A model generated the notes under the pieces. That model saw only the letters and a list, made by a program, of their open reading frames with translations. It did no database searches and had not been told where the DNA came from. A stretch of DNA of 64,000 bases from Conchocele bisecta (Eukaryota > Mollusca > Bivalvia > Lucinida > Thyasiridae), in the NCBI GenBank assembly GCA_029237695.1, contig CM055272.1:31134791-31198790 (forward strand), given 5' to 3'. Shown here piece after piece: positions 19,901 to 29,189 of the stretch. Numbering within the stretch: position 1 is the stretch's first letter; every line of letters starts with the position of its first letter. The position numbers and the translations under genes are program-made.

Positions 19901-21130
19901 TTATGAATAAAGAACGTACGCATGTATAAATTGGTTATGTTACCGTGTATATGTATATCTTGTAAATGTGAAAGCTTCATTTCGTTATGTTGAATGTTGA
20001 ACAGCAACAAGAAAAAAGATGGTTTCCATCGGAAAATGATTTCACTGTTCTATTATTTTTGCCAATTTACTAGTTCTACATCAAATATTATTGGTATCAA
20101 ATATACAGTTTACTAAATTTTGACCTACATACAACAGGTTCGGGTATGCACTTTGGTTACTCACATTTTTTGAATGGGTCAAATAGTAGCCGTAGATACC
20201 ATCGGAGGCGAAATATTGTAGCTATATACAACCATGCTGTATGATAAGGGTCCAATATGGGTTACATATGGGAAAAATAATTACTATGTGGGTCCCACAT
20301 GGGATTCCTATTAGCAATTCGACAGTATACAAACATAATATATGATGAGGGTCCCATATGTGTTTAATTAGGCAAACTAATTACTATGGGGGTCCCATAG
20401 GGACTCTTATTAGCAATTCGACCGTATACAAAATACTATGTATGATGTGGGTCCCATATGTGTTTAATATGGGCAAACTAATTACTATGTGGGTCCCATA
20501 TGGGACTCTCATTAGACATTTGACCGTATACAAACATAATATATGGTGTAGGTCCCATATGGGTTTAACATGGGCAAAATAATGACTATATGGTTCCTAT
20601 GACAATTTGACAGTATACAAACATAATATATGATGTGGGTCCCATATGGGTTTAACATGGGCAAAATAATGACTATGTGAGCCCCACATGGGACTCTTAT
20701 TAGCAATTTGAGCGTATACAAACATAATATATGATGAGGGTCCCATATGGGTTTAACATAGGCAAAATAATGAATATGTGGGTCATACATGGGACTCTGA
20801 TTCTAAATTTGATCGTATGCAAACATAATATATGATGTGTGTCCAATATGGGTTAAATATGAAAAAATAATCACTATGTGTGTACCACATGGGACTCTTA
20901 TTAGTAATTTGACCGTGTACTTACATAATATATGATGAAGGTCCCATATGGGTTTAATATGGGTAAAATAATTACTATGTGGGTCCCAGTTGGGACTCTG
21001 ATTAGAAATTTGATCGGATACAAACATAATTCATGACGTGGGTGGGTTTGGTCCATATGGGTTTAATATGGGCAAATAATTATAATGTGGGTCCCATATG
21101 GGACCCTTGGTTAACAGTTGCCCGTATACA
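16975..21130. repeat. satellite array, unit about 100 bp
   Basis: The unit contains GGGTCCCATATGGGTTTAAT, then CAAAATAATTACTATGTG, GGGTCCCACATGGGACTCTT and TTGACCGTATACAAACATAA. Phase markers (GACCGTATAC) fall at about 17118, 17427, 17528, 17628, 17728, 17830 and 17929, a period near 100 bp. The array occupies about 16975-18040, 18536-19742 and 20240-21130; two copies of a non-satellite spacer (18041-18535 and 19743-20239) interrupt it. Short palindromes (CCCATATGGG, GTCCCACATGGGAC) make each unit capable of local folding. ORFs here are chance frames in the repeat. Confidence 0.95.
17550..20937. repeat. 1.7-kb tandem duplication inside the satellite
   Basis: About 17550-19245 is repeated at about 19246-20937 with an offset near 1,702 bp, including both array sections and the 500-bp unique spacer. 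Differences are mostly single-base indels in the second copy, plus one deletion of about 20 bp near 20595. Confidence 0.92.
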
Positions 21131-21159
21131 GCACACATCGGCCCCATATGGGCTTGCGT

Positions 21160-22235
21160 ACTGGGGTGGGGGGGGGGTGGCAGTCTTGAGGGCCCGATAT
21201 TGCTAGGGGGTCCGGGAGAGGGCATGCTCCCCCATAGTTGCGAAGGTAACTCTTGCAATCTACTCCCGTACCGTCCGTAGGCAGAGTTACGATTCCACTC
21301 ACAGGATTCCTCTGCAGAATAGCGAATCAGATCTGATTCGCACTTTAGCAGTTAATTGTGAAAGATTTTCTATTTTTTTTAACTGAAACGAGTGTTAATA
21401 TTATGAAAATAACATATTCAAGTAACTATGACATAAATTTACAGGAGTAGATGACCCGATAAGTAAATTTAAGCTAGAATCAACAAGAGACCCAGTCAGT
21501 GGCAGCTAAATTCAACATGTAAAAGTTAAAATGGGATCCATTTTCTGTAAATGCAAAAAATAATTTTTTAAACCTTCTACAATGTTAAAAATTGTTTCAG
21601 AATTATTGATTTGTATTCATTTTATAATACTAATATTTTTTCAGATGGAAAATATATCAAATATGTCACAATTAACTACTAAAGTGCGAATCAGATCTGA
21701 TTCGCTATTCTGCAGAGGAATCCGATGAGTGGAATCGTAACTCTATGTATATACGGACAGTACATAAGTAGACTGCAAGTTACCTTCGCAACTAGCTTCC
21801 CCAGAAATTTAAGAGGCGACAAACGCGAGTTCCTGCATTCTCAGGGCCTAAGTTCTATAACATAAAACGTATATATATTCAATTATTTTTCATCTGACTG
21901 TTGTTTCTGATTGAATACTCGGGTCCATCAGATAGCAAAACCCGAGGTCTAATATTATTGGACTATCTCAGGACCCAGTCTTGATTTTAGTAGGTGGGTC
22001 CGGGGGCATGCTCCCCCGGAAATGTTTGAAATCTAAGAGACGTTGAACGCCATTTCATGCATTCTCGGGGCCCATTCTTGAGGGCCTGATGTTGCTAGGG
22101 GGGTCCGGGGGGCATGCTTCCCCCTCCCCCCCCCCCCCCCGCCCCCCCCCCCCCGCCCCCCGCCCCCCACCCCCCACCAGAAAGTTTTGAAATCTAAGAG
22201 GCGTGAAACGCCATTTCCTGCATTCTCAGCAAGTT
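21160..22235. repeat. degenerate repeat with GGTCCGGGGGCATGCTCCCC core, three copies
   Basis: Copies near 21170-21234, 21975-22075 and 22075-22235 share TCTTGAGGGCC...GATGTTGCTAGG, a GC-rich core and AAATCTAAGAGGCG...CATTTCCTGCATTCTC. The first copy is cut by the foldback element at 21235; its missing end appears at 21796-21850. Confidence 0.75.
21235..21795. mobile_element. foldback element, 561 bp, long inverted ends
   Basis: Ends TAGTTGCGAAGGTAACTC... and its complement at 21780-21795. The inverted repeat extends about 120 bp inward (GATTCCTCTGCAGAATAGCG, GAATCAGATCTGATTCGC) on both sides, leaving an AT-rich centre without ORF. A 102-bp relative with the same ends is at 28309-28410. It sits inside a copy of the GC-rich repeat. 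Confidence 0.88.
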
Positions 22236-22327
22236 TGACAATGAGAATGTGAGCTTTATTACAGAATTATTGAGGGCGCGTGCCCCAACAAAATTATTGA
22301 GGGAAGGGGGGGGGGGGGGGGGGGAAT

Positions 22328-22362
<35 letters not shown>

Positions 22363-22380
22363 CGGGGGAAGGGGGTGGGC
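22121..22380. repeat. poly-C and poly-G tracts
   Basis: An almost pure C run (22121-22178) and an almost pure G run (22302-22380) face each other about 120 bp apart and could pair or form G-quadruplexes. Exact lengths are likely uncertain in the assembly. Confidence 0.85.
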
Positions 22381-22480
22381 CGGGCCACTTTCGTCGCCCC
22401 TGTATCTGTCTAAGACTGTAACTAGAGTTCACAAATCCTGTGGCCATGTGTTCACTATTAGCTACATTCCATCTCAGGCA

Positions 22481-22891
22481 CAGGGCTCCAGATAAGGAAT
22501 TAGTAATTGAGTATGTTCACTCCTGTCCATCATATCTGAAGCAAATTATTGGGTATTTCAATATTTTAATTGGGTCAAATAAAATCACAATACTGTCTAC
22601 ACATAAACAGACAGCAATTATTGAATAGTTTGCTTCGAAATGAAAACATGTCTTGACATTTCATTAGAATTGTCTTCTTGGAGACAATTCTAATGAAATA
22701 CCAAGATGTGTTTTCATGGAAAATAAGAAAAATATGCTATATGTGTGGTCTGTTTATTGTTTTCTGTAGCATGATAAAGGTACCACACATTTGTTATTGC
22801 TTTTCGTTACTCGCTACTTCTGATTTCAATTGGTTTTTTTGGCCATTTTAATTGGGTATTTACACAAATACGCAGCTTATCTGGAGCTCTG
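22481..22891. mobile_element. MITE with 16-bp inverted ends, 411 bp
   Basis: Starts CAGGGCTCCAGATAAG; the complement of its end reads CAGAGCTCCAGATAAG. CAGGG ends are typical of hAT elements. Inside is a strong hairpin (TTTCATTAGAATTGTCT and its complement, 22660-22701). No ORF, and no matching 8-bp target duplication. Confidence 0.65.
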
Positions 22892-23480
22892 AAAGCATCT
22901 TATGATCTTATAGTTTACTCCATTTTCTAAACACAATGAACAGTGATACTCCAAAAGACTAACGATATATTAATTAATAACAATATGACAAGTACATGTA
23001 TACTGATAAGAATAGACACTATTATGGATAAAACCTCCATGCTTTCAATATAAAATGGCTACCAAACACTTACTGTTTACATCAACTTGTGTCTCGTGAC
23101 GAGTCGTGTCTCTGTGTCGTCATCAAGTGTTCCAAATAGCTGGTACTCGGTTTAGTATTCGCCCCCCCCCCCCACCACCCCCACCCCCGAATACAACAAC
23201 ACGTACTGGTTCCCGCTATATATATCACGTGGTCATGCAGCGCGCGAAACGGCGAATCAAAACAAAACTCGAATCATTTATGATCTTGGCCGAACGTAGC
23301 CGAAATATCCGCAAATCCGAAAACTAGTGGGGTGCACCATGGACAACTATTCATCTGACGTGTTTTCATCCTTGGTGACGGATGGAAGGGTAAAATTATG
23401 GGGTGCAACTCATAAGTCGAAAATTCCCCACAAGTCTATACTGTACTGGCCATTCGCCCCACAAGTACCTCTCAGTGAGA
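22892..23480. other. non-coding; C-rich tract at 23161-23190
   Basis: No gene seen. Confidence 0.6.
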
Positions 23481-23481
23481 G

Positions 23482-23548
23482 CGGACGGACGGACGGACGG
23501 ACGACGTCCGGACGGAAGGACGGAAGGACGGAAGGACGGACGGACGTC
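23482..23548. repeat. (GGAC/GGAA)n minisatellite
   Basis: Tandem GGACGGAC and GGACGGAA units. Similar blocks are at 37318-37335, 37488-37530 and 37688-37708. Confidence 0.9.
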
Positions 23549-23724
23549 ACACCCTTTAAAACGCAGAACAGGATATGACATTCGGTATTTTACATACGTA
23601 TTACAATACTTGTTGCGTAATATGGAGCTGCATGCATACACACTCCGGATTATAAATGTATATACACATTATACTGTTACATTTAACACATGTCACTATA
23701 ATAAAATAATGACTTACATGTACT

Positions 23725-23850
23725 TAACCCTTTGAACCCGAAAGCCCGCTATAACGGTTTATGCAAACAGTTCAGCAGATCCAGATGAGCCGGCTCATAA
23801 CGAGCCGCCTCATCAGGATCTGCACTTGTTTAAAGTAATTTTCATATTTT
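23725..23850. repeat. palindromic dispersed repeat D, copy 1
   Basis: AACCCGAAAGCCCGCTATAA, TTTATGCAAA, then GCAGATCCAGATGAGCCGGC inside a hairpin whose other arm reads GAGCCGCCTCATCAGGATCT. A second copy is at 55408-55515 and a fragment at 37873-37895. Confidence 0.8.
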
Positions 23851-24109
23851 GAGAACATGCATATATACTCGTGTTATCGATGAACACAACCAACCCACGG
23901 AGTCACAGAACTGCTGCGCCCCAATCGACAGTTTAAACAGGATCAGAATTAACTGCGATACCATGCTCCAACACTTCTGCCACACTTCGAATCACATTAT
24001 ATATATATTTTTTTTTTTTTTTGTGTGTAAAAAAAATAAACACAAGAACAACAAAAGCAATGAATCGGCGAAGTTGTCGTTGCCAATGCGCTTATCCTGG
24101 TTAATGAAT
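23851..24109. other. non-coding, poly-T at 24007-24022
   Basis: No gene seen. Confidence 0.55.
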
Positions 24110-24610
24110 TAGGTCATAGAAAGATACACATGGCTTCAATAATAATTGCTTCATAAGAGTGATGTGATATATGAATATCACATATGTGGATATCGTCTTG
24201 TTACTGTATATTATATGGGTACATTGAGTTGCCATCTCCGCCATCTTTGTATGTTTAATCTTTAACTTATTTTACAACGATTACAAACAAGCGCGACATC
24301 ACTTATACAAATGCTTTCGTTGGCACAGATGAAGGCGTAAGGGCGGTCATTAATGTGGGAGAAAACCCGAGTACCCGGAGGAGACCCACTTGTCCGATCT
24401 AGTGACCACCATACCACCTCACATACTGCCCCGGCCGAGGATCGAACCCGGGGCCGCGTTGGTGAGAAGCGCGCTCGGTACCGATTGCGCTAACCGGACA
24501 ACCCTTCGGACAATATTTGTACGTACAAGCCATCGTACAGTTTCAACACTTCGACATATACAACAAATACTATAATAGTAAAAGTAATAAAATGTGTTGC
24601 AATACATCAT
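24110..24610 (+). repeat. dispersed repeat B, copy interrupted by a SINE
   Basis: 24110-24254 and 24516-24610 match the continuous copy at 60010-60230 (shared TTGAGTTGCCATCTCCGCCA and GCCATCGTACAGTTTC). The SINE at 24255-24515 fills the gap. Confidence 0.88.
24255..24515 (-). mobile_element. tRNA-derived SINE, 261 bp, with target duplication
   Basis: Minus strand: a tRNA-like head with A box (GTTAGCGCAATCGG), an anticodon-arm-like stem and B box (GGGTTCGATCC), followed by a body containing CGGGTACTCGGGTTTTCTCC, a conserved domain seen in many invertebrate SINEs (Meta-SINE-like; name from memory). It is flanked by TTTGTATGT (24246-24254) and TTTGTACGT (24516-24524), a 9-bp target duplication, and the same host repeat is uninterrupted at 60010. 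Pol III would transcribe it; mobility depends on a LINE in trans. Confidence 0.88.
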
Positions 24611-24629
24611 AGAAAAATATTAAAATAGC

Positions 24630-24766
24630 GTGATAGAGAATAGTAGGTTAGTGCCGTGAATGGGAAAATATATCTCGCAAGGCTTAAGAAACGGGATGGG
24701 CGAAGCTTTCAGATAGCTTTTGCCCATTCACGCCACTAACCTACTATTATATTTATCCCGTCATCA
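24630..24766. mobile_element. foldback element C, copy 1
   Basis: Arms GATAGAGAATAGTAGGTTAG...TGAATGGG and complement ending CTATTATATTTATCCCGTCA. Close relative at 61734-61899; a more distant one at 60622-60790. Confidence 0.82.
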
Positions 24767-25339
24767 CCTACAAATAGCTTTAAAATGCAAAAAATAACAC
24801 CATCCGCAACCTCAAAATCTGTGAATCGACTAGTATGACAACCGCACATATTCATACGCAGTGATTATGTCGTATTGACAGGATATCAAAAATGTTTCAC
24901 GGCACCGTATTTCACAGCACATACGCACTGTGTTGACGGGATAACTATAAATATGTCATGTGAAAACCTCCACGAGAAGTGTACCGCAGTTGTAGACATG
25001 GACTGAATTTGCGTGCATAAATGTTCTGAGGCAAGACTACATAACCATAAAAAGCTGTGTGCTTTTTTATCCCATATTATACGAGATATATCGCATCTTG
25101 GTTCTATTGGCGGCCATTTTGAAAGTAACACTTGTTTCCCACAGTCAAATTTATAATGTTGGAAGTTGTATCGGTTATCTTGTAATGATTAGTGATTATC
25201 AGCATGTGATCAAACATTGGTCTGTGCGATTTTCACGCATGCCGGGATCTGTCTAAATCATGTAAATAGGTGGCCATTTTGAACTTAAAAGAATGCTACA
25301 TATATACCAATTAAATGGTACGTTTAAACTTATCATTGT
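24767..25339. other. non-coding; fragment shared inverted with 60780-60860
   Basis: 24880-24945 (ATGTTTCACGGCACCG, GTGTTGACGGGATAA) is the reverse of 60780-60850. No gene seen. Confidence 0.6.
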
Positions 25340-25592
25340 TTTACTCGCCTGACACTGGCATAGATAGGTGCGGAAAATTATAGTATTATACTAGAAAGCT
25401 TTTCAATCATCGAAGCATAGTGAAAAGCTGATTCGAATGGCGGCCATTGTGAAATTTAAAGCGACAGCATTGGCCAAGTTGTATTATGACACTTGTCTAT
25501 GTTTTGTGCCCCTGAAAACATTGTAGTATATGAACTCAAAATGCATGCGTATGAGTAGTATGTATCAAAATAGGGCATAATATACTTTTACA
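25340..25592 (+). repeat. dispersed repeat E, copy 1
   Basis: About 250 bp repeated in the same orientation at 28030-28285 (GGCATAGATAGGTGCGGAAA, GAAAAGCTGATTC, GGCCAAGTTGTATTATGAC). Confidence 0.9.
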
Positions 25593-25794
25593 TCATTTTA
25601 ATATCCGCCAATTTAATTCAGCATTTATTCGATTGTCTCCTCGACTCATTTTGTTCAGCATACTTGAAAACCCCTGTGTACCAAATTGTATGCTTTCCGC
25701 CGGAAGTGCAATACGTTTGCACTTATCGATCACACTACCAAGCATGTAGCCTGTCCAACTATGGTGTACGAACGGGGTCAAAACTAAACTTACA

Positions 25795-25985
25795 GGTGCA
25801 CAAGCACTTTTTACAGCTGCACCTGTAAATGTATAGCTGTAAATGTATAGCTGCACCTGTAAAATGTAAAATGTACAGCTGCACCTGTAAAATGTATAGC
25901 TGCACCTGTTTTTATAGCTGCAGCTGTAAATGTAAATGTGCACCTTTTTTATTTTGTACAGGTGCACCTATACATTTACAGCTAC
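25795..25985. repeat. self-complementary minisatellite, AGCTGCACCTGTAAATGTAT units
   Basis: Several 20-27-bp units on one strand followed by the complementary form (ACAGGTGCACC...TTTACAGCT), so the block can fold. Degenerate traces at 27065-27112. Confidence 0.85.
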
Positions 25986-27124
25986 AGCTATAAATCACAG
26001 TACTGAACGTACTGAGCTGCGAGCCCAACTGAAATGGGTGGTAAACAGTGGTTTAGTATATTCTGCTTTAACTATTTCAAATAGAGTAATTGTAGTAAAT
26101 GGAGTTATGGGAAACTGTATAACACTCGACATATTGTGTATGTGGAGAGGGGAAGAAGCTGTATAGAAACAGGAAGAATCCAGTAAGGCTTAGCATTTGT
26201 TTGTTAATCATTACATACACATCTTCATAAGTAATGCCACGTAATTAACTAGATGAATGTAATATTGTTCCACTTGTGTGATACACATATCATCAGCAAA
26301 TCATTTGTTCAGTCGGTGAATGCAGCAGAGATAAATGGATGCCTATTAAGATGCAAATTACTATAGCCAGTACAGTCCATAGTAAGTGCAACAACAAAAC
26401 GTTTTAATAAATGGCACCACTTTGCACTGATACAGTAACAAGAACAGACGGATCAACATGATTGCTAAGCGTAAGATAATCTGCACGATGTGACAAAGCT
26501 CCCTACAAAAGATGACAACCAGCCTATCCCAACCAAAGGCATCGTATATTCAATTCCGCATGATCTCTGAAATTTCTATCAATTTTCGACATCATTTAAG
26601 GAAAATATGACTGATTTTCGAAATCAATATCGGAAAAATACGGCGATGCGATAAGGGTGGTAATTCCATATCCGGATTCACTCTTCAAACACCTGTGGTT
26701 ATAGTGTTGTCTTATGTAAATTTGTACACTCCGTAGTTGTGAATTAAAAAATCCAGACAGGTGTTATTCGGGTTTACACAAAAAAGCAGATAGGTGTGAT
26801 TCGGGTTTAAACAACATTAATGCGCGACCAGCATAGTCCGTTTTATTTGTGGAAAATGAACGGCTAAATCTGAGGTTCCATTGGTTTTTCTTCAATTAAT
26901 TATGTTCCAATGATATACATTATAATAAATGTGAAATGTAAAATAGCATAAAACAAGTCGTTAACAATGACCTAGATACAAGATGTATACATACGCGCCA
27001 CAAGAAAAAATAGCGCCGCGATATCTGACTGCATTTTGAGAACCGGTTACATAAGCCGCGAGAGGCTCGCAGCTAAAAATACAGGTGCAGCTATAGATTT
27101 ACAGGTGTAGATTGCAAGTTTTGA
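25986..27124. other. non-coding, no gene seen
   Basis: AT-rich with short ORFs only. The repeat ACAGGTG...TTCGGGTTTA appears twice near 26755-26815. Confidence 0.6.
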
Positions 27125-27605
27125 ATGTATAAATTAAAGGAAAATTTAAGAATGAGTCTTTTTTTTTATTTCGTGAAATTTTGTCCAATATTGATTTTAT
27201 TACGAAAATACAATTTCCCTATGTTATAAGAGTGAAGATGTCTATGGAGATTTAACGTGGGGAAATTTTTCTAATTTCTAATTTCAGAAATAGTGGACCG
27301 ATTTTCAAAATTGTTTTCTTAGATCATTTCCAAGCTATCGAGCTAGATTTCAGAATCAATTTCAAAAATATTTCGTTTTTCGACTCCTCCTCCAGGTTCT
27401 CCATCTCTTTTTTCCCCATGTTAAATTCCCATAGAGAACTCATTTTTCGTAGTAAAATCAATATTGGACCAAATTTCACAAAATAAAAAGAAGGTTCATT
27501 CTTAAATTTTCCTTTAATTTAATATTATCGAAAACAACATTGTTTTTGAATTGTTTATATGGCCGTAAAATTTTGGCAGCTTTCGTGAAACAGACAGTAG
27601 ATATC
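27125..27605. mobile_element. foldback element F, copy 1
   Basis: Arm TTAAAGGAAAATTTAAGAAT...CCAATATTGATTTTA (27134-27205) and its complement (27450-27522), followed by TTTATATGGCCGTA and CTTTCGTGAAACAGACAGTA. The same architecture occurs at 52315-52720. Confidence 0.8.
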
Positions 27606-28029
27606 AGTAGATTCATGAGCACGTATGTCTTAGACACCATGGCAACCTTACAGGCGTCTCATTTACAGAGATTTCACTCAATTATATTTGTTTCAAAATA
27701 ACATGCATGGGGTTATTCTCTTCATTTTTTAATTCAAAAGGTTGTGTTAAATTTTGTAAATTTTAAAATCGTGTCTAAAATAGATTTTGTAAAATATGTG
27801 ATCATTTGGTATTGCGGAACGATTTACAAATTATTTGTTTCCTTCAGATAATCATTTTCAAGTTATATCGTCATGGTTTGGTGTAAATGTCGAAAACATT
27901 GTTCTCCTCATCCTCATCTCTTTTGGCTCATGTTAAATTTCGTAGGTTCACTTGATTTAGTTTATTGGTTTTTAACAGCCTATCAACAGCTGAGGTCATT
28001 AAATGCCGGGTCAACAAGCTCTAATTATT
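27606..28029. other. non-coding; SINE/LINE-tail-like fragment at 27962-28020
   Basis: GGTTTTTAACAGCCTATCAACAGC... is shared with 59225-59300. No gene seen. Confidence 0.55.
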
Positions 28030-28285
28030 TCACTGGCCTGACCCTGGCATAGATAGGTGCGGAAAATTAAAGTATTGTATTAGGAAGCTGCTTTTCAATC
28101 ATCGAAGCATGGTGAAAAGCTGATTCAAATGGCGGCCATTTTGAAATTTAACGCGACAGCATCGGCCAAGTTGTATTATGACAATTGTCTATGCTTTGTG
28201 GCCCTGAAAACATTGTAGTATATAACTCAAAGTACATGCGTATGAGTAGTATGTATCAATAGAGGGCATACTATACGTTTACATG
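28030..28285 (+). repeat. dispersed repeat E, copy 2
   Basis: Same-orientation copy of 25340-25592, roughly 90 percent identical by eye. Confidence 0.9.
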
Positions 28286-28308
28286 GCTGCCACATGGGGG
28301 GGGGTTGT

Positions 28309-28410
28309 CTAGTTGCGACGGTAACTCTTACAATCTACCACCGTAACGTCCGTTGCTAGCTAGCTACGGAAGGTACGTGAGCAATTGCAAGAGTTACCGT
28401 TCGCAACTAG
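28309..28410. mobile_element. short foldback relative of 21235-21795
   Basis: Ends CTAGTTGCGACGGTAACTCT and its complement, arms about 30 bp, centre GCTAGCTAGCTA. A deletion derivative of the same family. Confidence 0.82.
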
Positions 28411-28439
28411 AGGGTTGTCCTAATTTCGAGCTCTACGAA

Positions 28440-28744
28440 ATGCACTTTCCTGTCTTTTACTGCATTTAAATTCAAACTCCAATGCCGGGTCAACAGGTTC
28501 AATCCCGCATTTAACCAGCTACATTGGGGGGGGGGGATATATATTAATCCATGAAATTAGAAAACCATAGGACTAGTTTGATGTACAAGACTAAAGGTTA
28601 TGGACGGACAGATGGCGCCACAACATAATATGTCCTGTTTTTTTTTTCAAACGGGCGTATAAAAAGGAGTACAAAAGAGCTCATCTGAATTCTAACCACA
28701 CACAACACATATCCAGCTCCCTGGTTTGAAGTTCAATCTCTACA
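28440..28744. repeat. dispersed SINE/LINE-tail-like repeat and flank
   Basis: 28484-28575 (GCCGGGTCAACAGGTTCAATCCCGCAT split over the line, then G-tract and TGAAATTAGAA) resembles 59255-59395. The rest is non-coding. Confidence 0.55.
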
Positions 28745-29090
28745 GCAGAGGTTATTTGACCTTCATATTGGACGAGGGTAGCACGTCTGGGTGGGGAATG
28801 AAAATATGAATGATGGGTAACATGCACATAAAGTTTGAAGCGAATGAAGCGAATCGTTCATAAAATATAGAAGTTATAGGAGAACGGAGGAACGTGCACA
28901 CACCTACTGGACGGAAACTTATTAAGTTATTTTACCTCGACCTTGGGCATTTGGAGAGCATGGGAGAGGTAGGGAATGATAATGTGGATGATAATAAACA
29001 TGCACATGAAGTTTCATGTACGTTGTTGGTGATACTTTTGATAACGTTAACACGACGTCATTCCCGGCTAATATCTACGTTTCTAAAATA
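28745..29090 (+). repeat. degenerate tandem repeat, about 160 bp, two units
   Basis: TATTTGACCTTCATATTGG...GGGAATGA...ATGCACATAAAGTTT and TATTTTACCTCGACCTTGGG...GGGAATGA...ATGCACATGAAGTTT. Distantly like the 167-bp family at 36757 and 39720. Confidence 0.65.
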
Positions 29091-29189
29091 AAACTCTGGT
29101 TTCAGCTCTCTCATGAGGACATTATGTTAGAGCATTCAAAGGCATGCTGATTGTATCTGAAATATTGACAGTACTACCATCGCATGCAT

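Noticed and set aside
17242..21027. many 60-90-codon ORFs in the satellite
   Set aside because: Chance open frames repeated with the 100-bp unit.
16975..21130. CRISPR array
   Set aside because: Units are contiguous variants with no unique spacers, in an animal-type genome.
22194..22447. proline-rich ORFs
   Set aside because: Products of the poly-G tract on the opposite strand.
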